Positions 1-6,753 of a stretch of DNA of 15,925 bases are shown piece after piece. Made by a program: the position numbers and the translations under genes. Position 1 is the first letter of the stretch. Each line of letters opens with the position of its first letter. The notes beneath the pieces are model-generated. The model was given only the letters and a program-made list of their open reading frames with translations. It was not told the origin of the DNA and did not search any database. The DNA lies in contig CAYOHY010000041.1 in the NCBI GenBank assembly GCA_964403885.1, positions 1-15,925 on the forward strand. The letters run 5' to 3'. The DNA comes from CAYOHY01 sp964403885 (GTDB lineage: Bacteria; Actinomycetota; Coriobacteriia; Anaerosomatales; PHET01).

Positions 1-59
1 TGACCGAGCCGATGCTCGAGCACATGGCCGCCGTGATCCGCGGCGTCTGCGGACGGTAG
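1..59 (+). CDS. C-terminal tail of an unidentified protein (partial, 5' end outside window)
   Basis: An open frame enters from the left edge and ends at TAG 57-59, giving an 18-residue tail (TEPMLEHMAAVIRGVCGR). The next gene starts 6 bp later, so it is probably the preceding member of the same operon. The tail looks like a C-terminal amphipathic helix, as found at the end of DegT/DnrJ/EryC1/StrS-type sugar aminotransferases and of the related dehydratase RfbH/AscC. Too little is present to name it; that resemblance is inference from context and shape only. Confidence 0.5.
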   Translation, partial: TEPMLEHMAAVIRGVCGR

Positions 60-65
60 CGACCC

Positions 66-632
66 ATGGCAGTCCCCGCCTTCGTGTCGACCGAGTTCCC
101 CGGCCTGCTGCGCATGACCCCGGGCTTCTCGGCCGATGACCGGGGCAGCTTCGTGAAGACCTACACTCGCTCGGCGTTCGCCGCACAGGGCCTGGCCACC
201 GAGTTCGCCGAGGAGTACGTGACCACGTCTCACAGAGGCGTCGTGCGCGGCATGCACTTCCAGCTTCCTCCCCACGACCACGACAAGGTCGTGATCTGCC
301 TGTCCGGCAGCGCTTTCGACGTTGCGCTCGATCTGCGGGTCGGGTCGCCCACCTTTGGCCGGGCGTACACGTGCACCCTCGAGGGCGAGAGGGGCGACGC
401 GCTCTACATCCCGCGCGGGTTCGCTCACGGGTTCTGCGCGCTCTCCGACGATGCGATGCTCGCCTACAAGGTGACCAGCGAGTACGCACCCGCTCACGAC
501 GCGGGGCTGTTGTGGTCGTCGGTCCCGGGCGTGCAGTGGCCGGTCGAGCGGCCCGTGCTTTCAGAGCGCGACACCGCCCACCCGGCCTTCTCCGAGTTCG
601 CCTCGCCGTTCGTGTTTGGCGAGAACTCGTGA
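66..632 (+). CDS. RmlC-like nucleotide-sugar epimerase (cupin)
   Basis: This is a 188-residue cupin of the dTDP-4-dehydrorhamnose 3,5-epimerase family, at normal family length. It epimerises a 4-keto-6-deoxy (or 3,6-dideoxy) nucleotide sugar in the cytoplasm. Visible family signatures are DDRGSF at residues 24-29, RGMHFQ at 61-66 with the catalytic His64, the cupin strand FDVALDLRVGSPTFG around 84-98, YIPRGFAHGF at 114-123, the active-site Tyr140 in YKVTSEYAP, and LSERD with Asp169 as the expected partner of the histidine. All catalytic positions are intact, so it should be active. It could be a true RmlC serving the rmlA/rmlB products encoded 4 kb downstream, or a 5-epimerase such as AscE of CDP-ascarylose synthesis; the sequence alone does not decide. 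The ATG at 66 places the family start correctly but has only a weak upstream Shine-Dalgarno (GGACGG). The stop overlaps the next start by 4 bp. Confidence 0.9.
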   Translation: MAVPAFVSTEFPGLLRMTPGFSADDRGSFVKTYTRSAFAAQGLATEFAEEYVTTSHRGVVRGMHFQLPPHDHDKVVICLSGSAFDVALDLRVGSPTFGRAYTCTLEGERGDALYIPRGFAHGFCALSDDAMLAYKVTSEYAPAHDAGLLWSSVPGVQWPVERPVLSERDTAHPAFSEFASPFVFGENS

Positions 633-1510
633 GGCGCGCGCTCGTCACCGGAGCCACCGGCTACCTGGGATCCGTGCTTGCGAACCGGCTCGTCGCCGAT
701 GGGGTCCAAGTGACCTGTCTGGCCCGTCCAGGCTCCGAACGCTCGCGGATCGACGACCGGGCGACCGTCATCGAGGTCGACGGGTCCACTGAGTCGATCG
801 CGGCCGCGGTTGCGGCGGCGGCCCCCGAGGTTGTGTTCCACCTCGCATCGTTCTATCTCGCCGAGCACAGGCCCGGCGACATCGACCAGCTCGTCGAGGC
901 CAACGTGGGCTACGGCACCCGATTGCTCGAGGCGATGTCACAGGCCGGGGTCTCGGCGCTCGTGTACGCGGGCACGTCGTGGCAGCACTATGGCGACGCC
1001 GACTACGACCCGGTGTGCCTCTACGCGGCCATGAAGCAGGCGTTCGTCGACGTCGCGCGCTTCTATGTGAGTGCGCGTGGGCTGCGTCTCGTGACGCTGT
1101 CGGTGTTCGACACCTACGGCGTGGACGATCCTCGACCCAAGCTCTTCTCGCTGCTGCGCTCGGCGGCATCGGACGGCCGCGAGCTGTCCATGTCGCCCGG
1201 AGAGCAGCTCGTGGATCTCGTGTTCTCCGATGACGTGGCCGACGCGTTCGTGCGGGCCGGCGAGCGTGCGATGGCCAACGACCCCTCGACCGCCGAGGAG
1301 TTCGCGGTGCGAACGGGCAGCCCCATCCGTCTTCGCGACGTGGTCGACCTGTGGCAGCGCGTGGCCGGGTGCACCGTGGCCGTCGAGTGGGGTGGACGGC
1401 CGTATCGGGACCGCGAGGTGATGGTCCCTTGGAATGGGCCGGTCTTGCCCGGATGGGCTCCGTCGGTCACCCTCGAGCAAGGGATCACGCGTATGGAGGA
1501 GGCCCGATGA
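629..1510 (+). CDS. NAD-dependent sugar epimerase/reductase (extended SDR), copy 1
   Basis: Residues 1-293 form an extended short-chain dehydrogenase. I start it at GTG 629, overlapping the cupin stop (GTGA), because the Rossmann motif GATGYLG then lies at residues 8-14 as expected; the open frame further upstream is only the cupin gene read in another frame. The active site shows Thr116/Ser117 and Tyr132-x3-Lys136 (YAAMK). The segment TSWQHYG, then DTYG-x3-PRPKL and SPGEQLVDLV, recalls the RfbJ/AscF group of CDP-3,6-dideoxyhexose 4-reductases and related O-antigen SDRs more than RmlD. The role is therefore probably final reduction or epimerisation of a nucleotide-linked deoxyhexose; the exact substrate is unknown. 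The protein is clearly paralogous to the minus-strand SDR at 9338-10225, and in both places the next gene is a DPM1-like GT2. The stop overlaps that gene by 4 bp (ATGA). Confidence 0.88.
   Translation: MRRALVTGATGYLGSVLANRLVADGVQVTCLARPGSERSRIDDRATVIEVDGSTESIAAAVAAAAPEVVFHLASFYLAEHRPGDIDQLVEANVGYGTRLLEAMSQAGVSALVYAGTSWQHYGDADYDPVCLYAAMKQAFVDVARFYVSARGLRLVTLSVFDTYGVDDPRPKLFSLLRSAASDGRELSMSPGEQLVDLVFSDDVADAFVRAGERAMANDPSTAEEFAVRTGSPIRLRDVVDLWQRVAGCTVAVEWGGRPYRDREVMVPWNGPVLPGWAPSVTLEQGITRMEEAR
1495..1502 (+). promoter_or_regulatory. Strong Shine-Dalgarno for the first GT2 gene
   Basis: GGAGGAGG ends 4 bp before ATG 1507, with the GGAGG core 7 bp away. It lies inside the end of the upstream SDR gene and supports starting the glycosyltransferase at 1507 rather than at in-frame codons upstream. 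Confidence 0.75.
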
Positions 1511-2481
1511 CGGAGTCCGGCGCTCGCCGCACACTGGTGTCGGTCGTCGTTCCGGTCTACCGGAGCGAGGACATCCTTCCGCATACCCATGAACGGCTCA
1601 CCGCGGTGCTTGAGGGACTTGGTCCCGGGTACCACCACGAGATCGTGTACGTGGACGACGGCAGCCCGGATGGGTCGCTCGGCGTGCTTCACTCGATCGC
1701 GGCGGCCGATTCGCGCGCCCGCGTGATCGCGCTGTCGCGCAACTTCGGTCATCAGATATCGCTCACCGCCGGGCTTGATGCGGCGCGCGGCGACGTGGTC
1801 GTGGTCATCGACGACGACCTGCAAGACCCGCCCGAGGTGATCCCCGGCATGCTGGACCTGTGGCGCGCCGGCAATCAGGTGGTCTACGGCGTGCGAACCG
1901 TCCGTAAGGGCGAGAGCACCTTCAAGCGCTGGACCGCCGCTGCGTTCTATCGCCTCATCCAGTGGCTGTCCGACACGCCGCTGCCGCTCGACTCGGGCGA
2001 CTTCAGGCTGATGGACCGGCGTGTGGTGGACGCACTGACCTCCATGCGCGAGGAGGGCCGCTACGTACGCGGAATGGTGTCGTGGGTGGGCTACAAGCAG
2101 GCCCCCATCGCCTACGAGCGCGACGCGCGCCACTCGGGTAGCGGCAACTACACGTTCGGCAAGCTCATGCGCCTCGCGCTCGATGGCGTGCTGTCGTTCT
2201 CGGGCAAGCCGCTGCATCTGATGGTGCAGTTCGGCATGTTCGTGACGTTCGTGTCGTTCCTCTTTGGCGCCTACATCGTCTTCGAGCGGCTCACCAGCCC
2301 GCACCCGGTCTCACCGGGGTGGGCATCGGTCATCGTCGCGGTGTTGTTCATGGGGGGCGTGCAGTTGATCAGCGTGGGCGTCTTGGGCGCCTACATCGGG
2401 CGGATCTTCAACGAGACCAAGCACCGACCGCTCTACCTGGTGGCCGAGCGGCTCAACGAGCCGGGCGAGGGGTCCGAGTAG
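1507..2481 (+). CDS. DPM1-like GT2 glycosyltransferase with two C-terminal membrane helices, copy 1
   Basis: This 324-residue protein belongs to the GT2 family of dolichol/undecaprenyl-phosphate sugar transferases (DPM1, GtrB, ArnC type). It transfers a sugar from a nucleotide donor to polyprenyl phosphate on the cytoplasmic face. The GT-A domain opens with VVVPVYRSED near residue 14; VDDGSPDGS lies at 49-57, LSRNFGHQ at 76-83, and the metal-binding acidic motif DDDLQDPP at 102-109. GDFRLMDRR at 164-172 is also typical. Two hydrophobic segments at about 237-260 and 272-296 anchor it, the usual GtrB/ArnC layout. Length is normal. The ATG overlaps the SDR stop (ATGA) and has a strong Shine-Dalgarno. 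The donor sugar is probably made by the adjacent SDR, an inference from linkage. A diverged paralogue lies at 8388-9341 on the minus strand. Confidence 0.93.
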   Translation: MTESGARRTLVSVVVPVYRSEDILPHTHERLTAVLEGLGPGYHHEIVYVDDGSPDGSLGVLHSIAAADSRARVIALSRNFGHQISLTAGLDAARGDVVVVIDDDLQDPPEVIPGMLDLWRAGNQVVYGVRTVRKGESTFKRWTAAAFYRLIQWLSDTPLPLDSGDFRLMDRRVVDALTSMREEGRYVRGMVSWVGYKQAPIAYERDARHSGSGNYTFGKLMRLALDGVLSFSGKPLHLMVQFGMFVTFVSFLFGAYIVFERLTSPHPVSPGWASVIVAVLFMGGVQLISVGVLGAYIGRIFNETKHRPLYLVAERLNEPGEGSE

Positions 2482-2484
2482 CAC

Positions 2485-3693
2485 ATGGCACCTCTCGTGA
2501 CGATCGGCATCCCCGTCTACAACGGGGAGCGCTACATCCGCTCGACGGTCGAGTCCGCGCTCGCGCAGACCTACGCCGACATCGAGATCCTCGTGGTGGA
2601 CAACGCATCGACCGACGGCACGCTCGCCGCGATCGCCGATCTTGTCGACCCGCGCCTGCGCATCCTGCGAAACGACACCAACATCGGTCCCGGCCGCAAC
2701 TGGAACCGCGTGCTCGCCGAGGCATCCGGGGCCTACGTCAAGGTCCTGTCCGCCGATGACCTGCTCGAGCCACACTGCATCGCCGAGCAGGTCAAGGCGA
2801 TGGAGGACTCCGAAGACGTCGTGCTCGTGACGGCGCATCGCACCGTGATCGACGCCGACGGCTACACACTGGGCGTGCGTGGGCCGGGGCGTATGCGCGG
2901 ACGCGTGCCCGGCGTCGAGGCGGCGCGCGCGATGGTGCGCACGGGGACGAACCTGGTGGGCGAACCGTCGTCGACCCTCATCCGCGCGAGTGTGCTGTCG
3001 CGATCAGGCGACTTCGATGTCGCGGCGCCGTACTGCGTGGACATGGAGCTGTGGTTTCGCATCCTGCGCTTTGGCGATCTGTTCGTGGTGCCCGAGCCGC
3101 TCTCGTCATACCGCGTCTCGGCCGGTTCGTGGTCGGTCGCGGTCGCGGGTGCTCAGACGAGCGACGTCGTCGCGCTGCTCGAGCGCGTGCACGAACACGA
3201 CTGGTTCGGCGTGACCGACGCTGACGTCGCCGCCGGCGCGCGCAAGGCCGCCAACAACGCGCGTATGCGGCGCGTGCTGTACGGCATCCTCGCGGTGCCG
3301 GGCACGCACAGGCAAAAGATCGCCTACCTGTTCGTGGGCGGGTGGAACACCCTGATCGGCTATCTGCTGTTCGCAGGCCTCTGGGCGGCGTTCGGTGCGC
3401 TGTGGCCCTACTGGCTCGTGTTCGTCGTCGCCTACGCGATCTCGGCGCTGCAGGGCTACTGGGCCTACAAGCTCGTCGTCTTCAAGACCAAGACGCCGTT
3501 CGTCGAGGAGTTCCCGCGATTCGCTCTCGTCTACGTGGTGATGCTCGCGGCCAACATCGTGGCGTTTCCCGTGCTCACCAAGTGGCTGGGCCTGAACCCC
3601 TACGTGAGCCAGGCGGTGTTCACGTTCTTCTCGGTGGTCTGCAGCTACCTTGCGAACAAGTTCTTCAGCTTCCGAGAGACCCACAAGGGGTGA
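2485..3693 (+). CDS. GT2 glycosyltransferase fused to a GtrA-like membrane domain
   Basis: This 402-residue protein has two parts. Residues 1 to about 215 are a soluble GT-A glycosyltransferase of the WcaA/EpsE kind: TIGIPVYNGERYI at 6-18, VVDNASTDGT at 37-46, and the acidic nucleotide-binding SADDLLEP at 89-96. A linker of roughly 60 residues follows. Residues 277-397 form a GtrA-like domain with four hydrophobic segments (about 279-303, 306-326, 345-366, 374-394) and the family's typical ending, SYLANKFFSFR. GtrA proteins are implicated in moving polyprenyl-phosphate sugars across the membrane. The fusion suggests that a transferase and a flippase-like module act together, although the catalytic half is not the DPM1-like type usually paired with GtrA. 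No stop or frame break separates the halves. The start is ATG 2485, 3 bp after the previous stop; the nearest purine stretch is GAGGGG about 12 bp upstream, which is weak. Confidence 0.9.
   Translation: MAPLVTIGIPVYNGERYIRSTVESALAQTYADIEILVVDNASTDGTLAAIADLVDPRLRILRNDTNIGPGRNWNRVLAEASGAYVKVLSADDLLEPHCIAEQVKAMEDSEDVVLVTAHRTVIDADGYTLGVRGPGRMRGRVPGVEAARAMVRTGTNLVGEPSSTLIRASVLSRSGDFDVAAPYCVDMELWFRILRFGDLFVVPEPLSSYRVSAGSWSVAVAGAQTSDVVALLERVHEHDWFGVTDADVAAGARKAANNARMRRVLYGILAVPGTHRQKIAYLFVGGWNTLIGYLLFAGLWAAFGALWPYWLVFVVAYAISALQGYWAYKLVVFKTKTPFVEEFPRFALVYVVMLAANIVAFPVLTKWLGLNPYVSQAVFTFFSVVCSYLANKFFSFRETHKG
3685..3690 (+). promoter_or_regulatory. Shine-Dalgarno deciding the start of the YxxxR SDR gene
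   Basis: AAGGGG sits 5 bp before ATG 3696. An alternative in-frame GTG at 3690 would overlap this site, so the ATG is preferred. The open frame extends upstream to 3342 only as a shadow of the GT2-GtrA gene. Confidence 0.6.
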
Positions 3694-3695
3694 GC

Positions 3696-4676
3696 ATGCT
3701 CCGCGATGACAACACCGCGCTGGCGGGACGCAAGGCGGTCGTCTTCGGCGGTTGTGGGCTGTTGGGCGGCAACGTCGCAGCGGCGCTCGTCGCATCCGGC
3801 GCTCAGGTCGTCGCCTTCGATCTCGCGCCGCCCGCCGAGGGAGCTGCGCTTGACGGCGTCGACTACCGGTGCGGCGACATACTCGACGAGTCCGCTGTGC
3901 GCCGGGTGGTCGAGGACGCGAACGCGGTGTTCGCCTTCGCGGGCGGGCTGGGCGCGACCCGCAGCCTGGCCGAGCCCCTGCTCGACCTGCGCACCAGCTG
4001 CGAGGCGCAGGTCATCTTGCTCGAGGCGCTGCGCCATGTCGCGCCCAACGCCGCGGTGGTGTTCCCCGGCTCTCGCCTCGAATACGGGCGTGCCGAGACG
4101 CTGCCCGTGTCCGAGGAGCACCCCCTCTCACCCACGAGTCCCTACGCGGCGAACCGCACGGCGTGCGCCGCGTACTACCGCCTCTACCACGAGCTGTACG
4201 GTCTGCACACCTGCGTGCTGCGCCTTGCGAACGTGTATGGCGGACGCGCCACGGGCACCGCGGCGCGGAAGGGCTTTGGCGTGCTCAACATCTTCGTGGA
4301 CACCGCGCTCGCCGGTGGCGAGATACCGGTGTGGGGCGATGGAGCGCAGCTGCGCGACTTCGTGCACGTCGATGACGTGGTCGCGGCAGCTCTCGCGGCA
4401 GCCGTGACCCCTGAGGCCGCGGGCCAGGTGCTCAACGTCGGTTCGGGCGAGCCTGTGAGCATCAGGGCCGCAGCGGATGCGGCGGTGGCCGCTGCCGGGA
4501 CGGGATCGGTCAACGCGGGGATACCGTGGCCTGACGACGCGGCCAGCGTCGAGACGGGCGATTTCTACTTCGACATTGGGCGCGCCTGCGCCATACTGCA
4601 CTGGCGACCTCGCGTGACGCTGGAGAACGGCGTGCGCGGGCTCGTTGAAGATGCGAGAGGAGAGACCGGTCGATGA
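3696..4676 (+). CDS. NAD-dependent epimerase/dehydratase family protein with YxxxR active site
   Basis: This 326-residue extended SDR acts on nucleotide sugars. The N-terminal Rossmann motif is GGCGLLG at 18-24, with the acidic cofactor residue Asp42 at the end of the second strand. GSRLEYG at 125-131 supplies the catalytic Ser126, and Tyr150 is present in SPYAANR, but the lysine expected four residues later is Arg154. RLANVYG at 176-182 and the HVDDV motif near 224-228 are standard for the family. Apart from the Lys-to-Arg change, the fold appears complete and the length normal. The enzyme may retain altered activity, or a nearby lysine may substitute; this cannot be judged here. It lies directly before rmlA, with its stop overlapping the rmlA start (ATGA), so its substrate may be a dTDP-sugar. 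No better-defined function can be assigned. Confidence 0.87.
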   Translation: MLRDDNTALAGRKAVVFGGCGLLGGNVAAALVASGAQVVAFDLAPPAEGAALDGVDYRCGDILDESAVRRVVEDANAVFAFAGGLGATRSLAEPLLDLRTSCEAQVILLEALRHVAPNAAVVFPGSRLEYGRAETLPVSEEHPLSPTSPYAANRTACAAYYRLYHELYGLHTCVLRLANVYGGRATGTAARKGFGVLNIFVDTALAGGEIPVWGDGAQLRDFVHVDDVVAAALAAAVTPEAAGQVLNVGSGEPVSIRAAADAAVAAAGTGSVNAGIPWPDDAASVETGDFYFDIGRACAILHWRPRVTLENGVRGLVEDARGETGR

Positions 4677-5740
4677 AGGCTTTGGTTCTGGCGGGTGGCA
4701 GTGGAACGCGGCTGCGACCGATCACGTTCACACGCGCCAAGCAGCTCGTCCCCGTAGCCAACAAGCCCATCCTCTTCTATGGGCTGGAGGCGATCGCGGC
4801 GGCCGGCATCACCGAGGTCGGCATCGTCACCGGCGACACCGGCCCCGAGATCCGCGCTGCGTGTGGCGACGGCTCACGCTGGGGCATCGAGATCACCTAC
4901 ATCCCGCAAGACAAGCCTCGCGGGCTCGCTCATGCGGTCATGATCGCCGAGGAGTACATGGCGGGCGAGCCATTCGTCATGTACCTGGGCGACAACCTCA
5001 TCAAGGACGGCATCACGCCGATGGTCCGCGCGTTCGAGTCGAGTGAGAGCAATGCGCACGTGCTGCTCGCACACGTCCCCAACCCGACCCAGTTCGGCGT
5101 GGCGGTCTGCGAGGACGGTCGCGTGGTCAAGCTGATCGAGAAGCCGCCGGTTCCGCCGTGCGACACCGCCCTGGTCGGCGTGTACCTGTTCGATTCGACG
5201 ATCTTCACCGCGGTCAACGCCATCGAGCCGTCAGCGCGCGGCGAGCTCGAGATCACCGACGCCATCCAGTGGCTCGTGGACAACGGGCACTCGGTCGAGC
5301 CGTTCGAGATCCAGGGCTGGTGGAAGGACACCGGACGTCTTGAGGACCTGCTCGAGGCGAACCGCATGATGCTCGAGGACGTGGAGCCGGCGGTGCTGGG
5401 CACGCTGGGCCCAGCGGTTCGCATCGAGGGGCGGGTGCGTATCGAGGCCGGGGCGATCGTCGAGGGCTCGACGTTGCGCGGCCCCATCGTCATCGGCGCC
5501 GGCGCGCGCGTGACCGACTCCTACGTGGGTCCCTACACCTCGCTCGCCGAGGGCGTGCAGATCCGTGGCAGCGAGGTCGAGCACTCGATCATGCTGCAGC
5601 ACTCACGGCTCGAAGACGTGGGGGGCCGTGTCACAGACTCCTTGCTGGGTGTGGGCGCCGTGGTGCGTGCGTCGCACTCCACTCCCGCCGCAAGCCGATT
5701 CATGCTGGGAGACAACTCGGAAGTCGAGGTTGCACGATGA
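4673..5740 (+). CDS. rmlA: Glucose-1-phosphate thymidylyltransferase, long form
   Basis: RmlA makes dTDP-glucose from dTTP and glucose-1-phosphate, the first step towards dTDP-deoxysugars. The nucleotidyltransferase signature GGSGTRLRP lies at residues 8-16, followed by KQLVPVANKP at 23-32 and the metal-binding YLGDN at 104-108; EKP at 156-158 and WWKDTG at 216-221 are also typical. At 355 residues it is the long form: after about residue 243 a left-handed beta-helix-like tail with repeating hydrophobic hexads (VRIEGRVRIEAGAIVEG, then IVIGAGARV) replaces the short C-terminus of the enterobacterial enzyme. This form is common in actinobacteria and archaea and includes StrD-like proteins. The start is ATG 4673, overlapping the previous stop, with AGGAG at 4658-4662 about 10 bp upstream. 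rmlB follows with another ATGA overlap, so the two are probably translationally coupled. Confidence 0.95.
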   Translation: MKALVLAGGSGTRLRPITFTRAKQLVPVANKPILFYGLEAIAAAGITEVGIVTGDTGPEIRAACGDGSRWGIEITYIPQDKPRGLAHAVMIAEEYMAGEPFVMYLGDNLIKDGITPMVRAFESSESNAHVLLAHVPNPTQFGVAVCEDGRVVKLIEKPPVPPCDTALVGVYLFDSTIFTAVNAIEPSARGELEITDAIQWLVDNGHSVEPFEIQGWWKDTGRLEDLLEANRMMLEDVEPAVLGTLGPAVRIEGRVRIEAGAIVEGSTLRGPIVIGAGARVTDSYVGPYTSLAEGVQIRGSEVEHSIMLQHSRLEDVGGRVTDSLLGVGAVVRASHSTPAASRFMLGDNSEVEVAR

Positions 5741-6753
5741 CGTTCGAACCCAAGAAGATACTGGTCGCCGGGGGAGCGGGGTTCATCGGCTCGCACTTCG
5801 CCCGTATCGCGATGGACGAGCTTGGCGCCCAGGTCGTGATCTACGACAAGCTCACCTACGCCGGCAACCCCGACAACTTCGCCGACCTCGAGGGCCGTCC
5901 CGGCTTCTCGTTCGTGCACGGAGACATCGGTGATCCTGAGGCGCTCTCGGTCGCACTCGAGGGCTGCGACGCACTGGTGAACTTCGCGGCAGAGACCCAC
6001 GTTGACCGGTCGATCGTCGATCCCGAGTCGTTTCTCGCCACCGACGTGATCGGTACCTTCCGACTCATGTCATGCGCCAAGGACGTGGGTGTGGCCCGCG
6101 TGGTGCAGGTCTCCACCGATGAGGTCTACGGCTCCATCGCCGAGGGCCACGCCACCGAGACGTGGCCACTCGATCCCTCGAGCCCCTACTCGGCGAGCAA
6201 GGCGGGCGGCGACCTGGTCGCGCTGTCGTTCTTCACCACGTACGGTCTTCCGGTGATGGTCACCCGAGGCTCGAACACCTACGGGCCCAACCAGTATCCC
6301 GAGAAGCTCATACCGCTGTTTGTGACGAATGCCATAGTTGGCGACAAGCTGCCCGTGTACGGTGACGGGAAGCAACGACGTGACTGGCTGCACGTCACCG
6401 ACCACGCCCGCGGTGTTCTGACCGCACTGTGCTCAGGCGAGCCGGGCGAGATCTACAACATCGGTGGCGGCAACGAGCGCGAGAATCTCGAGATCACCGA
6501 GGGTATTCTGGCGACGCTTGGCAAGGGCGATGAGCTGATCGCTCACGTCGAGGACCGTCCCGGCCACGATCGCCGGTACGCGATCGACTCCTCCAAGCTG
6601 GGCACACTCGGTTGGGAGCCGCGTGTGCCGTTCGAGCGAGGTCTGCGAGACACGGTTCTGTGGTACCGCGACAACGAGTCGTGGTGGCGCAGGCTCAAGG
6701 ACCGTGAGGACTTCTTGGCCTGGCAGGAGCGATGGTACTCCAACAGAAAGTAG
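5737..6753 (+). CDS. rmlB: dTDP-glucose 4,6-dehydratase
   Basis: RmlB converts dTDP-glucose to dTDP-4-keto-6-deoxyglucose, using bound NAD. The 338-residue protein has the full family pattern: GGAGFIG at 12-18, YDKLTYAGN at 36-44, AAETHVDRS at 84-92, STDEVYG at 126-132 with the catalytic Thr127-Asp128-Glu129 set, and Tyr151-x3-Lys155 in YSASK. TRGSNTYGPNQYPEKLIP and the C-terminal RPGHDRRYAID stretch are near-diagnostic. Length is normal and no residue is missing. The start overlaps the rmlA stop by 4 bp, and the end overlaps the following membrane protein gene by 22 bp. RmlC and RmlD usually follow in the rhamnose pathway, but here no RmlD lies nearby, so the 4-keto sugar may be directed to another product. 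Confidence 0.96.
   Translation: MTFEPKKILVAGGAGFIGSHFARIAMDELGAQVVIYDKLTYAGNPDNFADLEGRPGFSFVHGDIGDPEALSVALEGCDALVNFAAETHVDRSIVDPESFLATDVIGTFRLMSCAKDVGVARVVQVSTDEVYGSIAEGHATETWPLDPSSPYSASKAGGDLVALSFFTTYGLPVMVTRGSNTYGPNQYPEKLIPLFVTNAIVGDKLPVYGDGKQRRDWLHVTDHARGVLTALCSGEPGEIYNIGGGNERENLEITEGILATLGKGDELIAHVEDRPGHDRRYAIDSSKLGTLGWEPRVPFERGLRDTVLWYRDNESWWRRLKDREDFLAWQERWYSNRK

Noticed and set aside
371..628. N-terminal extension of the first SDR upstream of GTG 629
   Set aside because: This stretch encodes the RmlC-like cupin in another frame, and the Rossmann motif starts properly from GTG 629.
1114..2304. A 396-codon open frame on the minus strand opposite the first SDR and GT2
   Set aside because: Antisense to two recognised genes; the composition is typical of a shadow frame and there is no domain.
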